42,238 bases of DNA from Oscillibacter sp. ER4 (GCF_000765235.1 NZ_JPJG01000040.1:1-42238); one strand, 5' to 3'. Positions 1 through 9,139 are shown, counted from the stretch's first letter. The notes: a model not told the origin generated them from the letters alone. Numbers and translations: made by a program.

Positions 1-574
1 GCGCGCGCTCGTGCGCGATGACATACGCCGCCGTCCCCTCGTCCATATGCATGGGAAGATAAATGTTCGGCTTCACCACGCCGAAGACGAACGGCGAATC
101 GACAAATTCGCTCTCGTAGATGTTATCTCGCAGCAAAATCGCCGTTGCGAGCTTTCTTTTCAGCTTTCCCGCGCTCACGAGCGCGTGGACGAGCAGCGCC
201 GCCATGCCGGCAAGCCAGAGGACGCTGTAGATGTTGAAGTCCACCTGCGCCTGCTGGCGGCTCACGCCGACGGGGACCTCCGCCGCCGAGGGCAGCGTCG
301 GATTCGTGGCGATGTCAAGCGTCGCCTGCTCGTAGAGCACCGGCTCGCGCGTTTCGGTCACGATCTCGCTCGGGATGGTCTCGGCGCTCGGGATGAGCGA
401 GAGCGCGCTTTCAATCGAAAACAGGCAGACAAGCCGCAGTGCGACCACACCCCAGAGAAGCGGCATGACCCACTTCGGCGCTTTTTTGAGGACAACCCGC
501 AGCACGAGCACCGCCAGAATGAGCCAGCTTGCGCTGATGCTGAGGTTCACGAGCTTCAAAAAGACGTCATCCAT
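1..574 (-). CDS. BlaR1/MecR1-type M56 sensor metalloprotease, N-terminal part (runs off left edge)
   Basis: Reading leftward from ATG at 574, about 191 codons stay open to the window edge. The N-terminus (MDDVFLKLVNLSIS) leads into hydrophobic segments typical of the four-helix BlaR1 membrane domain. The last visible residues are AYVIAHERA, the start of the HExxH zinc motif of M56 peptidases. The start overlaps the end of the upstream blaI-like gene by 8 bases (567-574), which suggests translational coupling. By family knowledge, BlaR1 proteins sense a beta-lactam or cell-wall signal outside and inactivate BlaI inside. The C-terminal sensor domain lies outside the window, so the ligand cannot be judged; many clostridial members lack a penicillin-binding sensor domain. 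Confidence 0.85.
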   Translation of the reverse strand, partial: MDDVFLKLVNLSISASWLILAVLVLRVVLKKAPKWVMPLLWGVVALRLVCLFSIESALSLIPSAETIPSEIVTETREPVLYEQATLDIATNPTLPSAAEVPVGVSRQQAQVDFNIYSVLWLAGMAALLVHALVSAGKLKRKLATAILLRDNIYESEFVDSPFVFGVVKPNIYLPMHMDEGTAAYVIAHERA

Positions 575-941
575 GATGATTCTCCTTTCGGTAAAGGTCG
601 ATCATTTTCTGCACCTCGTCAAGCTCTTTGTCGCTCACGTGGCTCGACTTTGTAAACGCGGCGACGAACGCGGGCAGCGAGCCGTCGAAGCGCTTGTCGA
701 GCAGCTCATCGATCTCGGCGGTCTGCGCCTCGTCCTGTGAGATGAGCGACGTGACGACAGTATTCTCGTTTTTCAGCACCCCGCGCTCAGAGAGCCGTTT
801 GATGACCGTGTAGGTCGTCGTCGGTTTCCAGCCCAGGTGCTCGGCGCACAGGGCGACAAGTTCGCGGCTTCTGACCGGCTCGTGTGCCCACAGGATTTGG
901 CAAAAGCGGTATTCGCTCTCAAAAATTTTCGGCGTTTCCAT
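567..941 (-). CDS. blaI: BlaI/MecI/CopY-family winged-helix repressor
   Basis: The 124-residue product has the usual BlaI length and pattern: a winged helix in the first ~80 residues (KPTTTYTVIKRLSERGVL is the recognition-helix region) and a C-terminal dimerisation segment ending DLYRKENHHG. The start at 941 sits just downstream of a perfect operator dyad (952-993), as expected for an autoregulated repressor. It overlaps the following blaR1-like gene by 8 bases. BlaI-type proteins bind as dimers and are cleaved when the partner metalloprotease is activated. Family assignment is firm; the inducing signal is unknown. Confidence 0.9.
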   Translation of the reverse strand: METPKIFESEYRFCQILWAHEPVRSRELVALCAEHLGWKPTTTYTVIKRLSERGVLKNENTVVTSLISQDEAQTAEIDELLDKRFDGSLPAFVAAFTKSSHVSDKELDEVQKMIDLYRKENHHG

Positions 942-951
942 CTTGTTCCCT

Positions 952-1005
952 CTCTAATCTGTTAGAGTATATTTGTACACTAACAGATTAGAGTCCTTCT
1001 GTCAA
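952..1005 (-). promoter_or_regulatory. blaI promoter with BlaI operator dyad
   Basis: CTCTAATCTGTTAG (952-965) and CTAACAGATTAGAG (980-993) are perfect 14-base inverted arms around a 14-base spacer. Each arm is itself a CTAA-N4-TTAG dyad, so two repressor dimers could bind. A consensus -35 TTGACA on the minus strand lies at 1005-1000, immediately upstream. The -10 is less clear: TAGTGT at 17 bases is possible, and TATACT lies further down. The dyad covers the region between -35 and the blaI start, so occupancy would block transcription. Confidence 0.8.
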
Positions 1006-1038
1006 GCCCTTTTGCGCTCAATTCTGGGCAAATCTCAC

Positions 1039-1067
1039 TTGACAAGGTCCTCCACGCTCCTTATAAT
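1039..1067 (+). promoter_or_regulatory. Consensus sigma-A promoter for the antiporter operon
   Basis: TTGACA (1039-1044), a 17-base spacer and TATAAT (1062-1067) match the housekeeping consensus at all positions. Transcription would start near 1074 and run into the leader hairpin at 1082-1106. Confidence 0.85.
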
Positions 1068-1081
1068 AATTCATATCGCAC

Positions 1082-1108
1082 AAAAAGCTCCGCGCAGGAG
1101 CTTTTTTT
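1082..1108 (+). terminator. Terminator-like hairpin in the antiporter leader
   Basis: AAAAAGCTCC (1082-1091), loop GCGCA, GGAGCTTTTT (1097-1106) and further T residues form an intrinsic-terminator shape only ~8 bases after the predicted transcription start and before the coding region. It may attenuate the operon. Its right arm also contains AGGAG, which could serve the alternative start at 1109. Confidence 0.55.
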
Positions 1109-1135
1109 ATGTTTGGAGAAAGAGAGTGTTATCCC

Positions 1136-2470
1136 ATGTCAAAAAAAGCCAATCCCGCGGCGCTGCTGCCGATCTTAGTGTTCCTTGTCCTGTATCTGGG
1201 CCTCGGCCTGATCTTTGAGTACGTGCTCAAAATCCCGATGGGATTTTATTCCATCCCCATCGTCGTCATCTTTCTCATCGCGCTGCTCGTAGCCTGCTGC
1301 CAGAACCGCGCGCTGTCGTTCGACGAAAAGCTCACGCTAATGGGCCGTGGCGTGGGCGATAAGAACATCATCACGATGCTGCTCATCTTCTTAGCCGCAG
1401 GTATGTTCGTCGGCGTCGTGGGCCGCTCGAGTGCGGAGAGCGTTGCGTACTTCATGCTCTCGATCATCCCGTCGAAATTCGCCGTGGCGGTGCTGTTCGT
1501 CGTAAGCTGCTTTGTCTCCACCGCGATGGGCACAAGCGTCGGCACCATCACGCTCATCGTCCCCATCGCCATCCCCATCGCCGCGGCCAGCGGCTATTCC
1601 CTGCCGCTGTGCGTCGCGTCCGTCATGGGCGGGGCAATGTTCGGTGACAATCTGAGCTTCATTTCCGACACGACCATCGCCGCCTGCAACGGGCAGGGCT
1701 GCGCGATGAAGGACAAATTCCGCGAAAATTTCCACATCGCCTTCCCCGCCGCGCTCGCGTCGCTCGCACTCATCCTCGTGCTGACGCTGAATGCGGACGT
1801 GCACCCCGCGCCCATCCCTGCCTACAATCTCATTCAGATCATCCCCTATGTGCTCGTGCTCATCGGCGGCATCATCGGTATCAACGTCTTTGTCGTGCTG
1901 CTCATCGGTATCGTATCCGGCGCGGTCATCGCGCTCGCGACCGGCGCGACGGGGCAGACCGGCATCCTCGCAGTCAAGGCGCTGCTCGAGAACATGGGCA
2001 GCGGCGCGGCCGGCATGTTTGAAACGTCGATGGTCGCAATTTTGGTCTCCGCCATCTGTGCGCTGATCCGTGAGTACGGCGGCTTTGAAGCGCTGCTCGG
2101 CTGGATCAGAAAGGCGTTTCGCGGCAAGCGCGGCGGCCAGATCGGCATGGGCCTTCTCGTCGGCGCGATGGACATTGCCACCGCGAACAACACCGTCGCC
2201 ATCGTTATGGCAAACCCCATCGCCAAGGAAATGAGCGAGGAATACGGCATCACCCCGCGCAAGGCTGCGTCGATCCTCGACACGTTCTCCTGCATCTTTC
2301 AGGGCATCATCCCCTACGGCGCGCAGATGCTCGTTGCGATCTCCGCGGCGCACGAGCTGGGCTACGCCATCTCGGCGTTCGACATCATCCCAAACCTCTT
2401 CTACCCCTATCTTCTGGCGGTGAGCTCATTCTTCTTCATCATCGCGATCGACGGCAAAAAGAAAGCGTGA
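1136..2470 (+). CDS. NhaC-family Na+/H+ antiporter-like transporter
   Basis: The 444-residue polytopic membrane protein starts MSKKANPAALLP. Its core has the NhaC-superfamily signature: a segment with MGTSVGTITLIVPIA, then GGAMFGDNLSFISDTT, and a C-terminal AMDIATANNTVAIVMA repeat of the fold. It probably exchanges sodium or an organic ion pair for protons at the membrane; the substrate cannot be read from sequence. I chose ATG 1136 by protein fit, but ATG 1109 (nine more residues) has better ribosome-site spacing, although that site lies in the leader hairpin. The HAD gene begins 3 bases after the stop, so the two are co-transcribed. Confidence 0.85.
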   Translation: MSKKANPAALLPILVFLVLYLGLGLIFEYVLKIPMGFYSIPIVVIFLIALLVACCQNRALSFDEKLTLMGRGVGDKNIITMLLIFLAAGMFVGVVGRSSAESVAYFMLSIIPSKFAVAVLFVVSCFVSTAMGTSVGTITLIVPIAIPIAAASGYSLPLCVASVMGGAMFGDNLSFISDTTIAACNGQGCAMKDKFRENFHIAFPAALASLALILVLTLNADVHPAPIPAYNLIQIIPYVLVLIGGIIGINVFVVLLIGIVSGAVIALATGATGQTGILAVKALLENMGSGAAGMFETSMVAILVSAICALIREYGGFEALLGWIRKAFRGKRGGQIGMGLLVGAMDIATANNTVAIVMANPIAKEMSEEYGITPRKAASILDTFSCIFQGIIPYGAQMLVAISAAHELGYAISAFDIIPNLFYPYLLAVSSFFFIIAIDGKKKA

Positions 2471-2473
2471 CCA

Positions 2474-3277
2474 ATGGTTGACCATAATCTGCTTCAGCGC
2501 AAAAAGCTCTTTCTTTTCGACCTCGACGGCACGCTGTACTTGGGCGACCGGCTTTTTCCCGGCGTCCGCGAGCTGCTCTCTGCCATCCGCGCACGCGGCG
2601 GGCAGTACCGCTTTCTGACAAACAACTCCTCGCGAAGCGTGGAGGCCTACGTGCAGAAGCTCACGCGCCTCGGCGTCGCGGCGGAGTCGGGCGATTTTCT
2701 CACCTCGGTCGACGCGCTCGTTCACTATCTCCGCGAGCACGACGGTCAAGACAAGCGCTATTATGTCTGCGGTACGGAGTCGATGAAATCACAGCTCCGC
2801 GCGGCTGGCCTTACCGTCGCAGAACGGCGTGAGGACGCGAACGCGCTCCTGATGGGCTTCGACACCGAGCTGACATTTCAAAAGCTGGAGGACGCCTGCA
2901 TCCTGCTCGGTCAGGGCGTTCCCTACGTTGCGACAAATCCCGATTGGGTCTGCCCCACGGCCTACGGCTTCGTGCCCGACTGCGGGAGCGTGTGCGAAAT
3001 GCTCTGGCGCGCGACATCCCGCCGCCCCATCGTCATCGGCAAGCCCGAACCACTGATGCCGCAGCTCGCAATGCTCGAGGCGGGCGTTTCCGCACAGGAA
3101 ACGTTGCTCGTGGGCGACCGAATTTACACGGACATCGCCAGCGGCGCGAACGCGGGCATCGACACGCTGCTCGTTCTCTCGGGCGAGACGAAGGAAGAAG
3201 ACCTTCCCACCTCTGACCCGCAGCCGACGTTCGTTCTGCCGGATGTCGCCGCGCTGCTAAACATCTTGGAATCTTAA
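2474..3277 (+). CDS. HAD-superfamily IIA (NagD/p-nitrophenylphosphatase-like) phosphatase
   Basis: The 267-residue product contains all HAD motifs: LFDLDGTLYLG near residue 15 (nucleophile and acid Asp), TNNSSRS near residue 50 (motif II), KPEPLMPQLA (motif III Lys) and LVGDRIYTDI (motif IV acids). The large cap between motifs II and III is that of subfamily IIA. Members dephosphorylate small phosphorylated metabolites such as sugar phosphates, nucleotides or 2-phosphoglycolate; the true substrate is unknown. It starts 3 bases after the antiporter stop and is followed 12 bases later by the RNA methyltransferase gene. Confidence 0.88.
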   Translation: MVDHNLLQRKKLFLFDLDGTLYLGDRLFPGVRELLSAIRARGGQYRFLTNNSSRSVEAYVQKLTRLGVAAESGDFLTSVDALVHYLREHDGQDKRYYVCGTESMKSQLRAAGLTVAERREDANALLMGFDTELTFQKLEDACILLGQGVPYVATNPDWVCPTAYGFVPDCGSVCEMLWRATSRRPIVIGKPEPLMPQLAMLEAGVSAQETLLVGDRIYTDIASGANAGIDTLLVLSGETKEEDLPTSDPQPTFVLPDVAALLNILES

Positions 3278-3289
3278 AAAGGATGACCT

Positions 3290-4126
3290 ATGGCAAACAT
3301 CATCGAAATCCACGATTTTTCCGATCCCGCGCTCGACATCTACGCGCGCCTGACCGAAAACCAACTGCTCAATCGCGCGGACCCCGACAACGCACTCTTC
3401 GTCGCGGAAAGTCCGCTCGTCATCGGCCGCGCACTGGATGCGGGCTGTGAACCGGTGTCGTTCCTGATGGAGCGGCAGCATACGCAGGGCAAGGGGCGCG
3501 AAATTCTCGCCCGCTGCTGTCAAGATATTCCGGTTTACACCGCTGATGAATCCGTGCTGACACAGCTCACCGGCTTTCACCTGACGCGCGGCATGCTCTG
3601 CGCCATGCGGCGGCCGAAGCTCCAAAGCGTCGAGGACGTCTGCCGCGATGCGCGGCGCGTCGTCGTGCTCGAAAACGTGATGAATCCGACGAACATCGGC
3701 GCGATCTTCCGCTCCGCCGCCGCGCTCGGCATGGACGCGGTGCTGCTCACGACTGCGGGCAGCGATCCGCTCTATCGCCGCGCCTCGCGCGTCAGCATGG
3801 GAAATGTGTTCCTCATCCCGTGGACCTACCTGCCCGAAAGCGGCGACTGGACGCAGCTGCTGCGCGATCTCAGCTTTCGCACCGTCGCGATGGCACTGCA
3901 CAACGACTCCGTACGGCTCGACGATCCGCGCCTTGCCGCCGAAGAAAAGCTTGCCATCGTCATGGGCACGGAGGGTGACGGGCTCGCGTCCTCGACCATC
4001 GCGAGCTGCGACTACACGGTCAGGATCCCGATGTACCACGGCGTCGACTCGCTCAATGTCGCCGCAGCGAGCGCCGTGGCGTTCTATGAGCTGGGACTTC
4101 CCCCGCTGAACGAAAAGAAGGACTGA
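3290..4126 (+). CDS. SpoU/TrmH-family rRNA/tRNA 2'-O-methyltransferase
   Basis: The 278-residue protein has an N-terminal substrate-binding domain (residues 1-110; FVAESPLVIGRALDAG resembles the L30e-like SpoU_sub_bind region). A SPOUT methyltransferase domain follows with the three expected motifs: ENVMNPTNIGAIFRSAAALG, IVMGTEGDGL and IPMYHGVDSLNVAAA. These form the knotted SAM-binding fold that methylates ribose in RNA. The exact RNA position is not predictable. A good GGATGACCT-type site precedes ATG 3290, and the next gene starts one base after the stop. Confidence 0.9.
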   Translation: MANIIEIHDFSDPALDIYARLTENQLLNRADPDNALFVAESPLVIGRALDAGCEPVSFLMERQHTQGKGREILARCCQDIPVYTADESVLTQLTGFHLTRGMLCAMRRPKLQSVEDVCRDARRVVVLENVMNPTNIGAIFRSAAALGMDAVLLTTAGSDPLYRRASRVSMGNVFLIPWTYLPESGDWTQLLRDLSFRTVAMALHNDSVRLDDPRLAAEEKLAIVMGTEGDGLASSTIASCDYTVRIPMYHGVDSLNVAAASAVAFYELGLPPLNEKKD

Positions 4127-4127
4127 C

Positions 4128-4745
4128 ATGCTGAACAATACTGGCTTCGACCTCTGGGCCGACGGCTATGACAAGAGCGTCGGCCTCTCCGACGAGAACG
4201 ACCGCTACCCCTTTGCGGGCTACCGCGCCATGATGAACGCGCTCTATCAGCGCGTGCTCGCGCAGAGCGGGCATGACGTGCTGGATATCGGCTTCGGCAC
4301 GGGCATACTGACCTCGCGGCTCTACGAGCAGGGCTGCCGCATCTATGGGCAGGACTTTTCCGCGCGCATGATCGAACTGGCGCAGGCAAAAATGCCGGAC
4401 GCGCGGCTCTATCAGGGCGATTTTTCCAAAGGCCTTGTGCCCGAGCTTTGCGCACGGCAGTACGACGCCATCGTCGCGACCTACTCGCTCCACCACCTGA
4501 CGGACACGCAGAAAATCGACTTTCTTCGCGCGCTTCTGCCGCTTTTGAATCAGGACGGCTGTCTTTTCATCGGCGACGTCGCCTTTCGCACGCGCGAAGA
4601 GCTCGAAGCGTGTCGAACTGCGGCAGGCGAGGATTGGGACTCAGATGAAATTTACTTCGTCTACGGCGAACTCCGTCCCCACTTCCCCACGCTGACGTTT
4701 GAATCCTTCTCCCACTGCACCGCACTCCTGACGCTGCGAAAATAA
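4128..4745 (+). CDS. Class I SAM-dependent methyltransferase
   Basis: The 205-residue protein has methyltransferase motif I as VLDIGFGTGILT (residues ~50-61), the acidic residue ending strand 2 in IYGQDFSARMIELA, and motif III-like YDAIVATYSLHHLTD. This resembles small YrrT/UbiE-type methyltransferases acting on small molecules, but the substrate is unknown. The ATG lies one base after the previous stop. It is the last gene of the rightward operon, which ends at the hairpin at 4765-4801. Confidence 0.85.
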   Translation: MLNNTGFDLWADGYDKSVGLSDENDRYPFAGYRAMMNALYQRVLAQSGHDVLDIGFGTGILTSRLYEQGCRIYGQDFSARMIELAQAKMPDARLYQGDFSKGLVPELCARQYDAIVATYSLHHLTDTQKIDFLRALLPLLNQDGCLFIGDVAFRTREELEACRTAAGEDWDSDEIYFVYGELRPHFPTLTFESFSHCTALLTLRK

Positions 4746-4764
4746 TTTCCCTGGAAATATGATA

Positions 4765-4801
4765 AAAAGCCTCTGTATGGTCAACCCATACAGAGGCTTT
4801 T
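4765..4801 (+). terminator. Bidirectional intrinsic terminator
   Basis: A 16-bp perfect stem, AAAAGCCTCTGTATGG (4765-4780) with CCATACAGAGGCTTTT (4786-4801), encloses a 5-base loop. A/T tails on both sides let it serve the rightward operon and the leftward engB transcript. Confidence 0.9.
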
Positions 4802-4821
4802 CTGTGAAGCATTATTCCTTT

Positions 4822-5415
4822 TCAGTCGTTCAAATGGTCGAGAATCGCCGCAATCAGCTGCTCCTTGCCCGTGCCCTTTTCGGCAGAGAACGGAATAACG
4901 AGCTCATCGTCGCGCAAACTCAGCGTCTCGCGAATTTGGGCAAGATTCGGCTCGATCTCGCGCGCTTTGAGCTTGTCGAGCTTGTTCGCCACGATCACGA
5001 CGGGACAGCCCGTCTGCACGAAGTAGTCGTGCATCGTCACGTCGTCCGCCGTCGGCTTGTGCCGCGCGTCGACGATCTGCACACCGAGGTGAATGAGCCC
5101 CGCAGACTGGAAATAGTTTTCCATCAGCTTGCCCCAGCGGTCGCGCTCGGTCTTGGAGACCTTGGCGTAGCCGTAGCCCGGCAGGTCGACGAGGTAGAGC
5201 TTGCCGTCGATCTTAAAGTAGTTGATCTGCGAGGTCTTGCCCGGGGACGCACCCACGCGGGCAAAGTTCTTGCGGTTGACGAGCCGGTTGATGACGGACG
5301 ATTTGCCGACGTTCGACCGCCCCGCAAACGCGAGCTGCGGCATCCCGTCGCGCACGAACTGCTTTTCTGACGCCGCCGAGAGGATGAATTCGACCTTGTT
5401 GAAGTTGATCGCCAT
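4822..5415 (-). CDS. engB: Ribosome biogenesis GTPase EngB/YsxC
   Basis: The 197-residue product has the full TRAFAC GTPase set: GRSNVGKSS (G1), DLPGYG (G3), NKLDK (G4) and SAEKG (G5). Length and motif spacing fit EngB (YihA/YsxC), an essential factor in 50S subunit assembly. It lies 15 bases after lon, as is common in clostridia, and ends at the terminator at 4765-4801. Confidence 0.95.
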   Translation of the reverse strand: MAINFNKVEFILSAASEKQFVRDGMPQLAFAGRSNVGKSSVINRLVNRKNFARVGASPGKTSQINYFKIDGKLYLVDLPGYGYAKVSKTERDRWGKLMENYFQSAGLIHLGVQIVDARHKPTADDVTMHDYFVQTGCPVVIVANKLDKLKAREIEPNLAQIRETLSLRDDELVIPFSAEKGTGKEQLIAAILDHLND

Positions 5416-5430
5416 GGTTTTCGTTTCCTT

Positions 5431-7836
5431 TCAGCTCATTTCGCCCGCACGCAGCGCGCTGTGCGCGCTCTCCTGCACGGGAGGAAGATAGCTCTCGTGC
5501 GCGGCAGCGGTGCATTTTTCGGGCAGCACCAGCGCCTCGGCAAAGACGGCGTCCACCGTCTCGACCGGTACAAAGCGCAGCTTTTCGCGCACCAGCGGGT
5601 CGATCTCGTCGAGGTCCTTTTCATTCTCCTTCGGGAGAATGACCGTATGTACGCCCGCGCGCAGCGCGCCCATTGTCTTTTCGCGCAAACCCCCGATGGC
5701 GAGCACACGGCCGCGCAGCGTGATCTCGCCCGTCATGGCGACATCGCGGTGTACCGCCTGCCCCGTCAGCGCGGAGAGCACCGCTGTCGCGATGGCGATA
5801 CCGGCGCTGGGTCCGTCCTTGGGGATGGCTCCCTCAGGGAAGTGGATATGGATGTCCTTCGTCTTGTTGAAGTCCGGCGCGATGCCGAGCTCCTGCGCCC
5901 GCTGGCGCAGGCACGAGAGCGCCGCGCGGCAGCTCTCCTGCATCACGTCGCCCAGGTTGCCCGTGAGCTCGACCTTGCCGCTGCCATCCATCACGCCGAC
6001 CTCGACGGGCAGAATTTCGCCGCCCACCTCGGTCCACGCAAGGCCGTTCACCACGCCGACAAGGTCCTTTTCGGGAATCTTCTCCTGTGCAGCACGCGGC
6101 GCACCGAGGAAGTCCTTGATGTTCTTCTCTGTCACGGCGACTCGCTTTACATCGCTTGTAGCAAGCTGCATTGCCGCCTTGCGGCAGATCTTGCCGAGCT
6201 GACGCTCAAGCGAGCGCACGCCGCTCTCGCGCGTGTAGAGCGCGATGGCCGCGCGGATGGCGCTCTCGTCCACGCGCAGGCTCGAGGCCGTCAGCCCGTT
6301 GGCCTGACGCTCCTTGGGCAGCAGGTGCCGCTGCGCGATCTGCACCTTCTCCTCGTCCGTATAGCTGGGAATCTCAATAATTTCCATGCGATCGAGCAGC
6401 GGACGCGGAATGGTGTCAAGCGTGTTGGCCGTCATGATGAACATGACGCGGCTCAGATCGACGGGAATTTCAAGGTAGTGGTCGCGGAAGGCATAATTCT
6501 GTTCGCTGTCGAGCACTTCTAAAAGCGCCGACGCGGGGTCACCGCGCCCGTCGCTGCCCATCTTGTCGACCTCGTCGAGCACGAGCAGAGGATTCATCGA
6601 ACCGCTGCGGGAAATAGCCTCGATGATGCGGCCTGGCATCGCGCCGATGTAGGTCTTGCGGTGGCCGCGGATATCCGCCTCGTCACGCACGCCGCCGAGC
6701 GACAGCCGCGCGACCTTGCGGTTCATCGCCTTGGCGACCGACAGTGCGATTGACGTCTTACCGACGCCCGGAGGACCGACAAGACATAAAATCTGTCCCT
6801 TCGCCTCGGGGTTGAGCTGGCGCACGGCGATGAACTCTAAAATGCGCTCCTTGACCTTCTGCAAGCCGTAGTGGTCGCGGTCAAGAATCTTGCGCGCAGC
6901 GTCTACGCTGGCGCGCTCCTTCGTCTCCTCGCCCCAGGGCATTTCCATGCAGGTGTCGAGATAGTTGCGCAGCACACTCGCCTCGGCGCTGCCGAACGGC
7001 TGCTTGGCGAGCTTGTCCACATCTTTCAGCAGCTTGCGCTCCACTTCTTCGCTCAGGTGCGCCTTGCTGATCTTCTCGCGGTACTCGTCGAGTTCTTCGT
7101 CCTCCCCGCCCTCACCGATCTCGTTCTGTAAGACCTTGATCTGCTCGCGTAGGACAAAATCCTTCTGAATTTTTCCGACGCGGGAGCGGACCTTGCTTTC
7201 AATGTCCTGCTCCATGGCGGTAACTTCGATCTCACGGCGCAGAATCTCGTTCATGCGCTGCAATCTCGGCAGCGGGCGCAGCTCGTCGAGGATATCCTGT
7301 TTGTCCTGATAGCGCAGGTTGAGCTGCTGGGCAATAAAATCGGCCAGATAGCCGGGATCGTTCGTCGACAAAATGGCGGCGTAGACATCGTCCGGCAATT
7401 TCTGCGCGAGCTCGGCATATTCCGTCACGCTGGCGTAGGTCTGGCGCAGCATCGCCTCCGTCCGCTTGCTATGGCGCGAGGTGGCCGGCTCATCGATGAG
7501 CTCGACCTGCGCCTGCAAAAACGGCTCGCGCTGCCACAGCCGCTTGAGGCGGGCGCGGCACGCGCCCGCCATCATCACGCGCAGCACGCGGTCGGACACG
7601 CGCAAGATCTGCGTCACGCGCGCGACCGTGCCGATCTCGTACAGGTCTTTTTCCTCCGGCTGCTCCACGCCGATCTCGCGCTGGGTGACGAGAAAGATCT
7701 CCTCCCCGTTTTCCATGGCGCGCTCAAGCGCGTGCACAGAGATCGGACGCTCGAGGTCAAAGCTCGTGTTCATGCGCGGGAACACATTGAGCCCGCGCAT
7801 GGCGATGACCGGAAGATTTTTTGTTACAGGTTCCAT
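5431..7836 (-). CDS. lon: ATP-dependent Lon protease
   Basis: The 801-residue LonA has the N-terminal substrate domain (residues ~1-300), then the AAA+ module with Walker A GPPGVGKTS near residue 354 and Walker B LLVLDEVDKM. The C-terminal protease domain has the catalytic Ser in PKDGPSAGIAIATAV (~675) and the catalytic Lys in GLREKTMGALRAG (~718). It degrades misfolded and regulatory proteins in the cytoplasm. It sits 11 bases after clpX, so the folding and proteolysis genes form one transcription unit. No CIRCE or CtsR-like repeats were recognised upstream. Confidence 0.97.
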   Translation of the reverse strand: MEPVTKNLPVIAMRGLNVFPRMNTSFDLERPISVHALERAMENGEEIFLVTQREIGVEQPEEKDLYEIGTVARVTQILRVSDRVLRVMMAGACRARLKRLWQREPFLQAQVELIDEPATSRHSKRTEAMLRQTYASVTEYAELAQKLPDDVYAAILSTNDPGYLADFIAQQLNLRYQDKQDILDELRPLPRLQRMNEILRREIEVTAMEQDIESKVRSRVGKIQKDFVLREQIKVLQNEIGEGGEDEELDEYREKISKAHLSEEVERKLLKDVDKLAKQPFGSAEASVLRNYLDTCMEMPWGEETKERASVDAARKILDRDHYGLQKVKERILEFIAVRQLNPEAKGQILCLVGPPGVGKTSIALSVAKAMNRKVARLSLGGVRDEADIRGHRKTYIGAMPGRIIEAISRSGSMNPLLVLDEVDKMGSDGRGDPASALLEVLDSEQNYAFRDHYLEIPVDLSRVMFIMTANTLDTIPRPLLDRMEIIEIPSYTDEEKVQIAQRHLLPKERQANGLTASSLRVDESAIRAAIALYTRESGVRSLERQLGKICRKAAMQLATSDVKRVAVTEKNIKDFLGAPRAAQEKIPEKDLVGVVNGLAWTEVGGEILPVEVGVMDGSGKVELTGNLGDVMQESCRAALSCLRQRAQELGIAPDFNKTKDIHIHFPEGAIPKDGPSAGIAIATAVLSALTGQAVHRDVAMTGEITLRGRVLAIGGLREKTMGALRAGVHTVILPKENEKDLDEIDPLVREKLRFVPVETVDAVFAEALVLPEKCTAAAHESYLPPVQESAHSALRAGEMS

Positions 7837-7847
7837 GGGGTTTCTCC

Positions 7848-9125
7848 TTATGAAGCGGAGTCTGCCGGCAGCGACGGCTGCGGCGCCTCCCCTTCTTTTT
7901 CTGTGCGGTGGGAAATTTTCGGCTGTTCCGTCCCCTCCACGCAGCCCGGCGTGATGGTCACGCGGTCGATCGTGCGGTCGGACGGGATGTCGTACATCAC
8001 GTTCATCAGCAGACCCTCCATTACCGCGCGCAGGCCGCGCGCGCCGATCTTGCGCTCGATGGCCTTGTCGGCGATCGCTTCAAGCGCCTTGGGCTCGAAC
8101 GTGAGCTCGGCGTCGTCGTAAGAAAACAGCTTTTGATACTGCTTGACGAGCGCGTTTTTCGGCTGGGTCAGAATTTTGACAAGGTCGTCGCGCGTCAGCG
8201 CGTCGAGCGCCGTGATGACCGGCAGTCTGCCGACCAGCTCGGGAATGATGCCGAACTTCAAGATATCGTGCGGCTGCACCTCGCGTAAAATCTTGCTTTC
8301 ATCCACGTCGTTTTTGCTCTTGAGCTCCGCGCCGAAGCCCATCGACTTGCGGTCGAGACGGCTCTCGATGATCTTCTCGATGCCCTCGAACGCGCCGCCG
8401 CAGATGAAGAGGATGTTGTGCGTGTCGATCTGGATGAACTCCTGATGCGGGTGCTTGCGGCCGCCCTGCGGCGGGACGTTGGCAACCGTGCCCTCGACGA
8501 TTTTCAGCAATGCCTGCTGCACGCCCTCGCCGGAGACGTCGCGCGTGATGGAGGTGTTCTCGCTCTTGCGGGCGATCTTGTCGATCTCGTCGACATAGAT
8601 GATTCCGCGCTCGGCGAGCTCCACGTCGTAATCCGCCGCCTGAAGCAAGCGGAGCAGAATGTTTTCCACATCGTCGCCGACGTAGCCCGCCTCGGTGAGG
8701 GTCGTCGCGTCCGCGATAGCGAACGGCACCTTCAGAATGCGGGCAAGCGTCTGGGCAAAGAGCGTCTTGCCGCTGCCGGTGGGGCCGAGGAGCAGGATGT
8801 TGCTCTTTTGCAGCTCCACCTCGTCGTCGCCGCCGAAGAAGATGCGTTTATAGTGGTTGTAGACGGACACGGACAGCGCGACCTTGGCCGCCTCCTGCCC
8901 GATGATATACTGGTCGAGCACCTCGCGAATTTCGCGCGGCGTGGGGATGGAGTCGGGCGCTTCCAGCTCGTCGTGCGGCTCATAGCCGTCCTCCAGCACG
9001 TCCATGCACAGGCGGACGCACTCATCGCAGATGCGCACGCCCGGCCCCTGGATCATGCGGTGCACTTCGTGCTCGCTCTTGCCGCAGAACGAGCAGCGAA
9101 GCTCTTTTTTCCTATCTTCACTCAT
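7848..9125 (-). CDS. clpX: ATP-dependent Clp protease ATP-binding subunit ClpX
   Basis: The 425-residue unfoldase starts with its zinc-binding domain ([11 protein letters not shown] and ICDECVRLC, four cysteines). It continues with Walker A GPTGSGKT, the pore loop GYVGDD, Walker [11 protein letters not shown] and the RKH-type loop GRKHPHQEF. It feeds unfolded substrates to ClpP, whose gene lies 14 bases upstream in the same operon. Confidence 0.97.
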   Translation of the reverse strand: MSEDRKKELRCSFCGKSEHEVHRMIQGPGVRICDECVRLCMDVLEDGYEPHDELEAPDSIPTPREIREVLDQYIIGQEAAKVALSVSVYNHYKRIFFGGDDEVELQKSNILLLGPTGSGKTLFAQTLARILKVPFAIADATTLTEAGYVGDDVENILLRLLQAADYDVELAERGIIYVDEIDKIARKSENTSITRDVSGEGVQQALLKIVEGTVANVPPQGGRKHPHQEFIQIDTHNILFICGGAFEGIEKIIESRLDRKSMGFGAELKSKNDVDESKILREVQPHDILKFGIIPELVGRLPVITALDALTRDDLVKILTQPKNALVKQYQKLFSYDDAELTFEPKALEAIADKAIERKIGARGLRAVMEGLLMNVMYDIPSDRTIDRVTITPGCVEGTEQPKISHRTEKEGEAPQPSLPADSAS

Positions 9126-9139
9126 AAGTCAAACTGTCC

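Noticed and set aside
1391-2353. 320-codon open frame opposite the antiporter
   Set aside because: Highly charged, repetitive sequence without membrane or domain pattern. The antiporter on the + strand is clearly the real gene.
5461-6522. 353-codon open frame opposite lon
   Set aside because: Arg/His-rich composition without domains. It arises from the GC-rich lon codons on the other strand.
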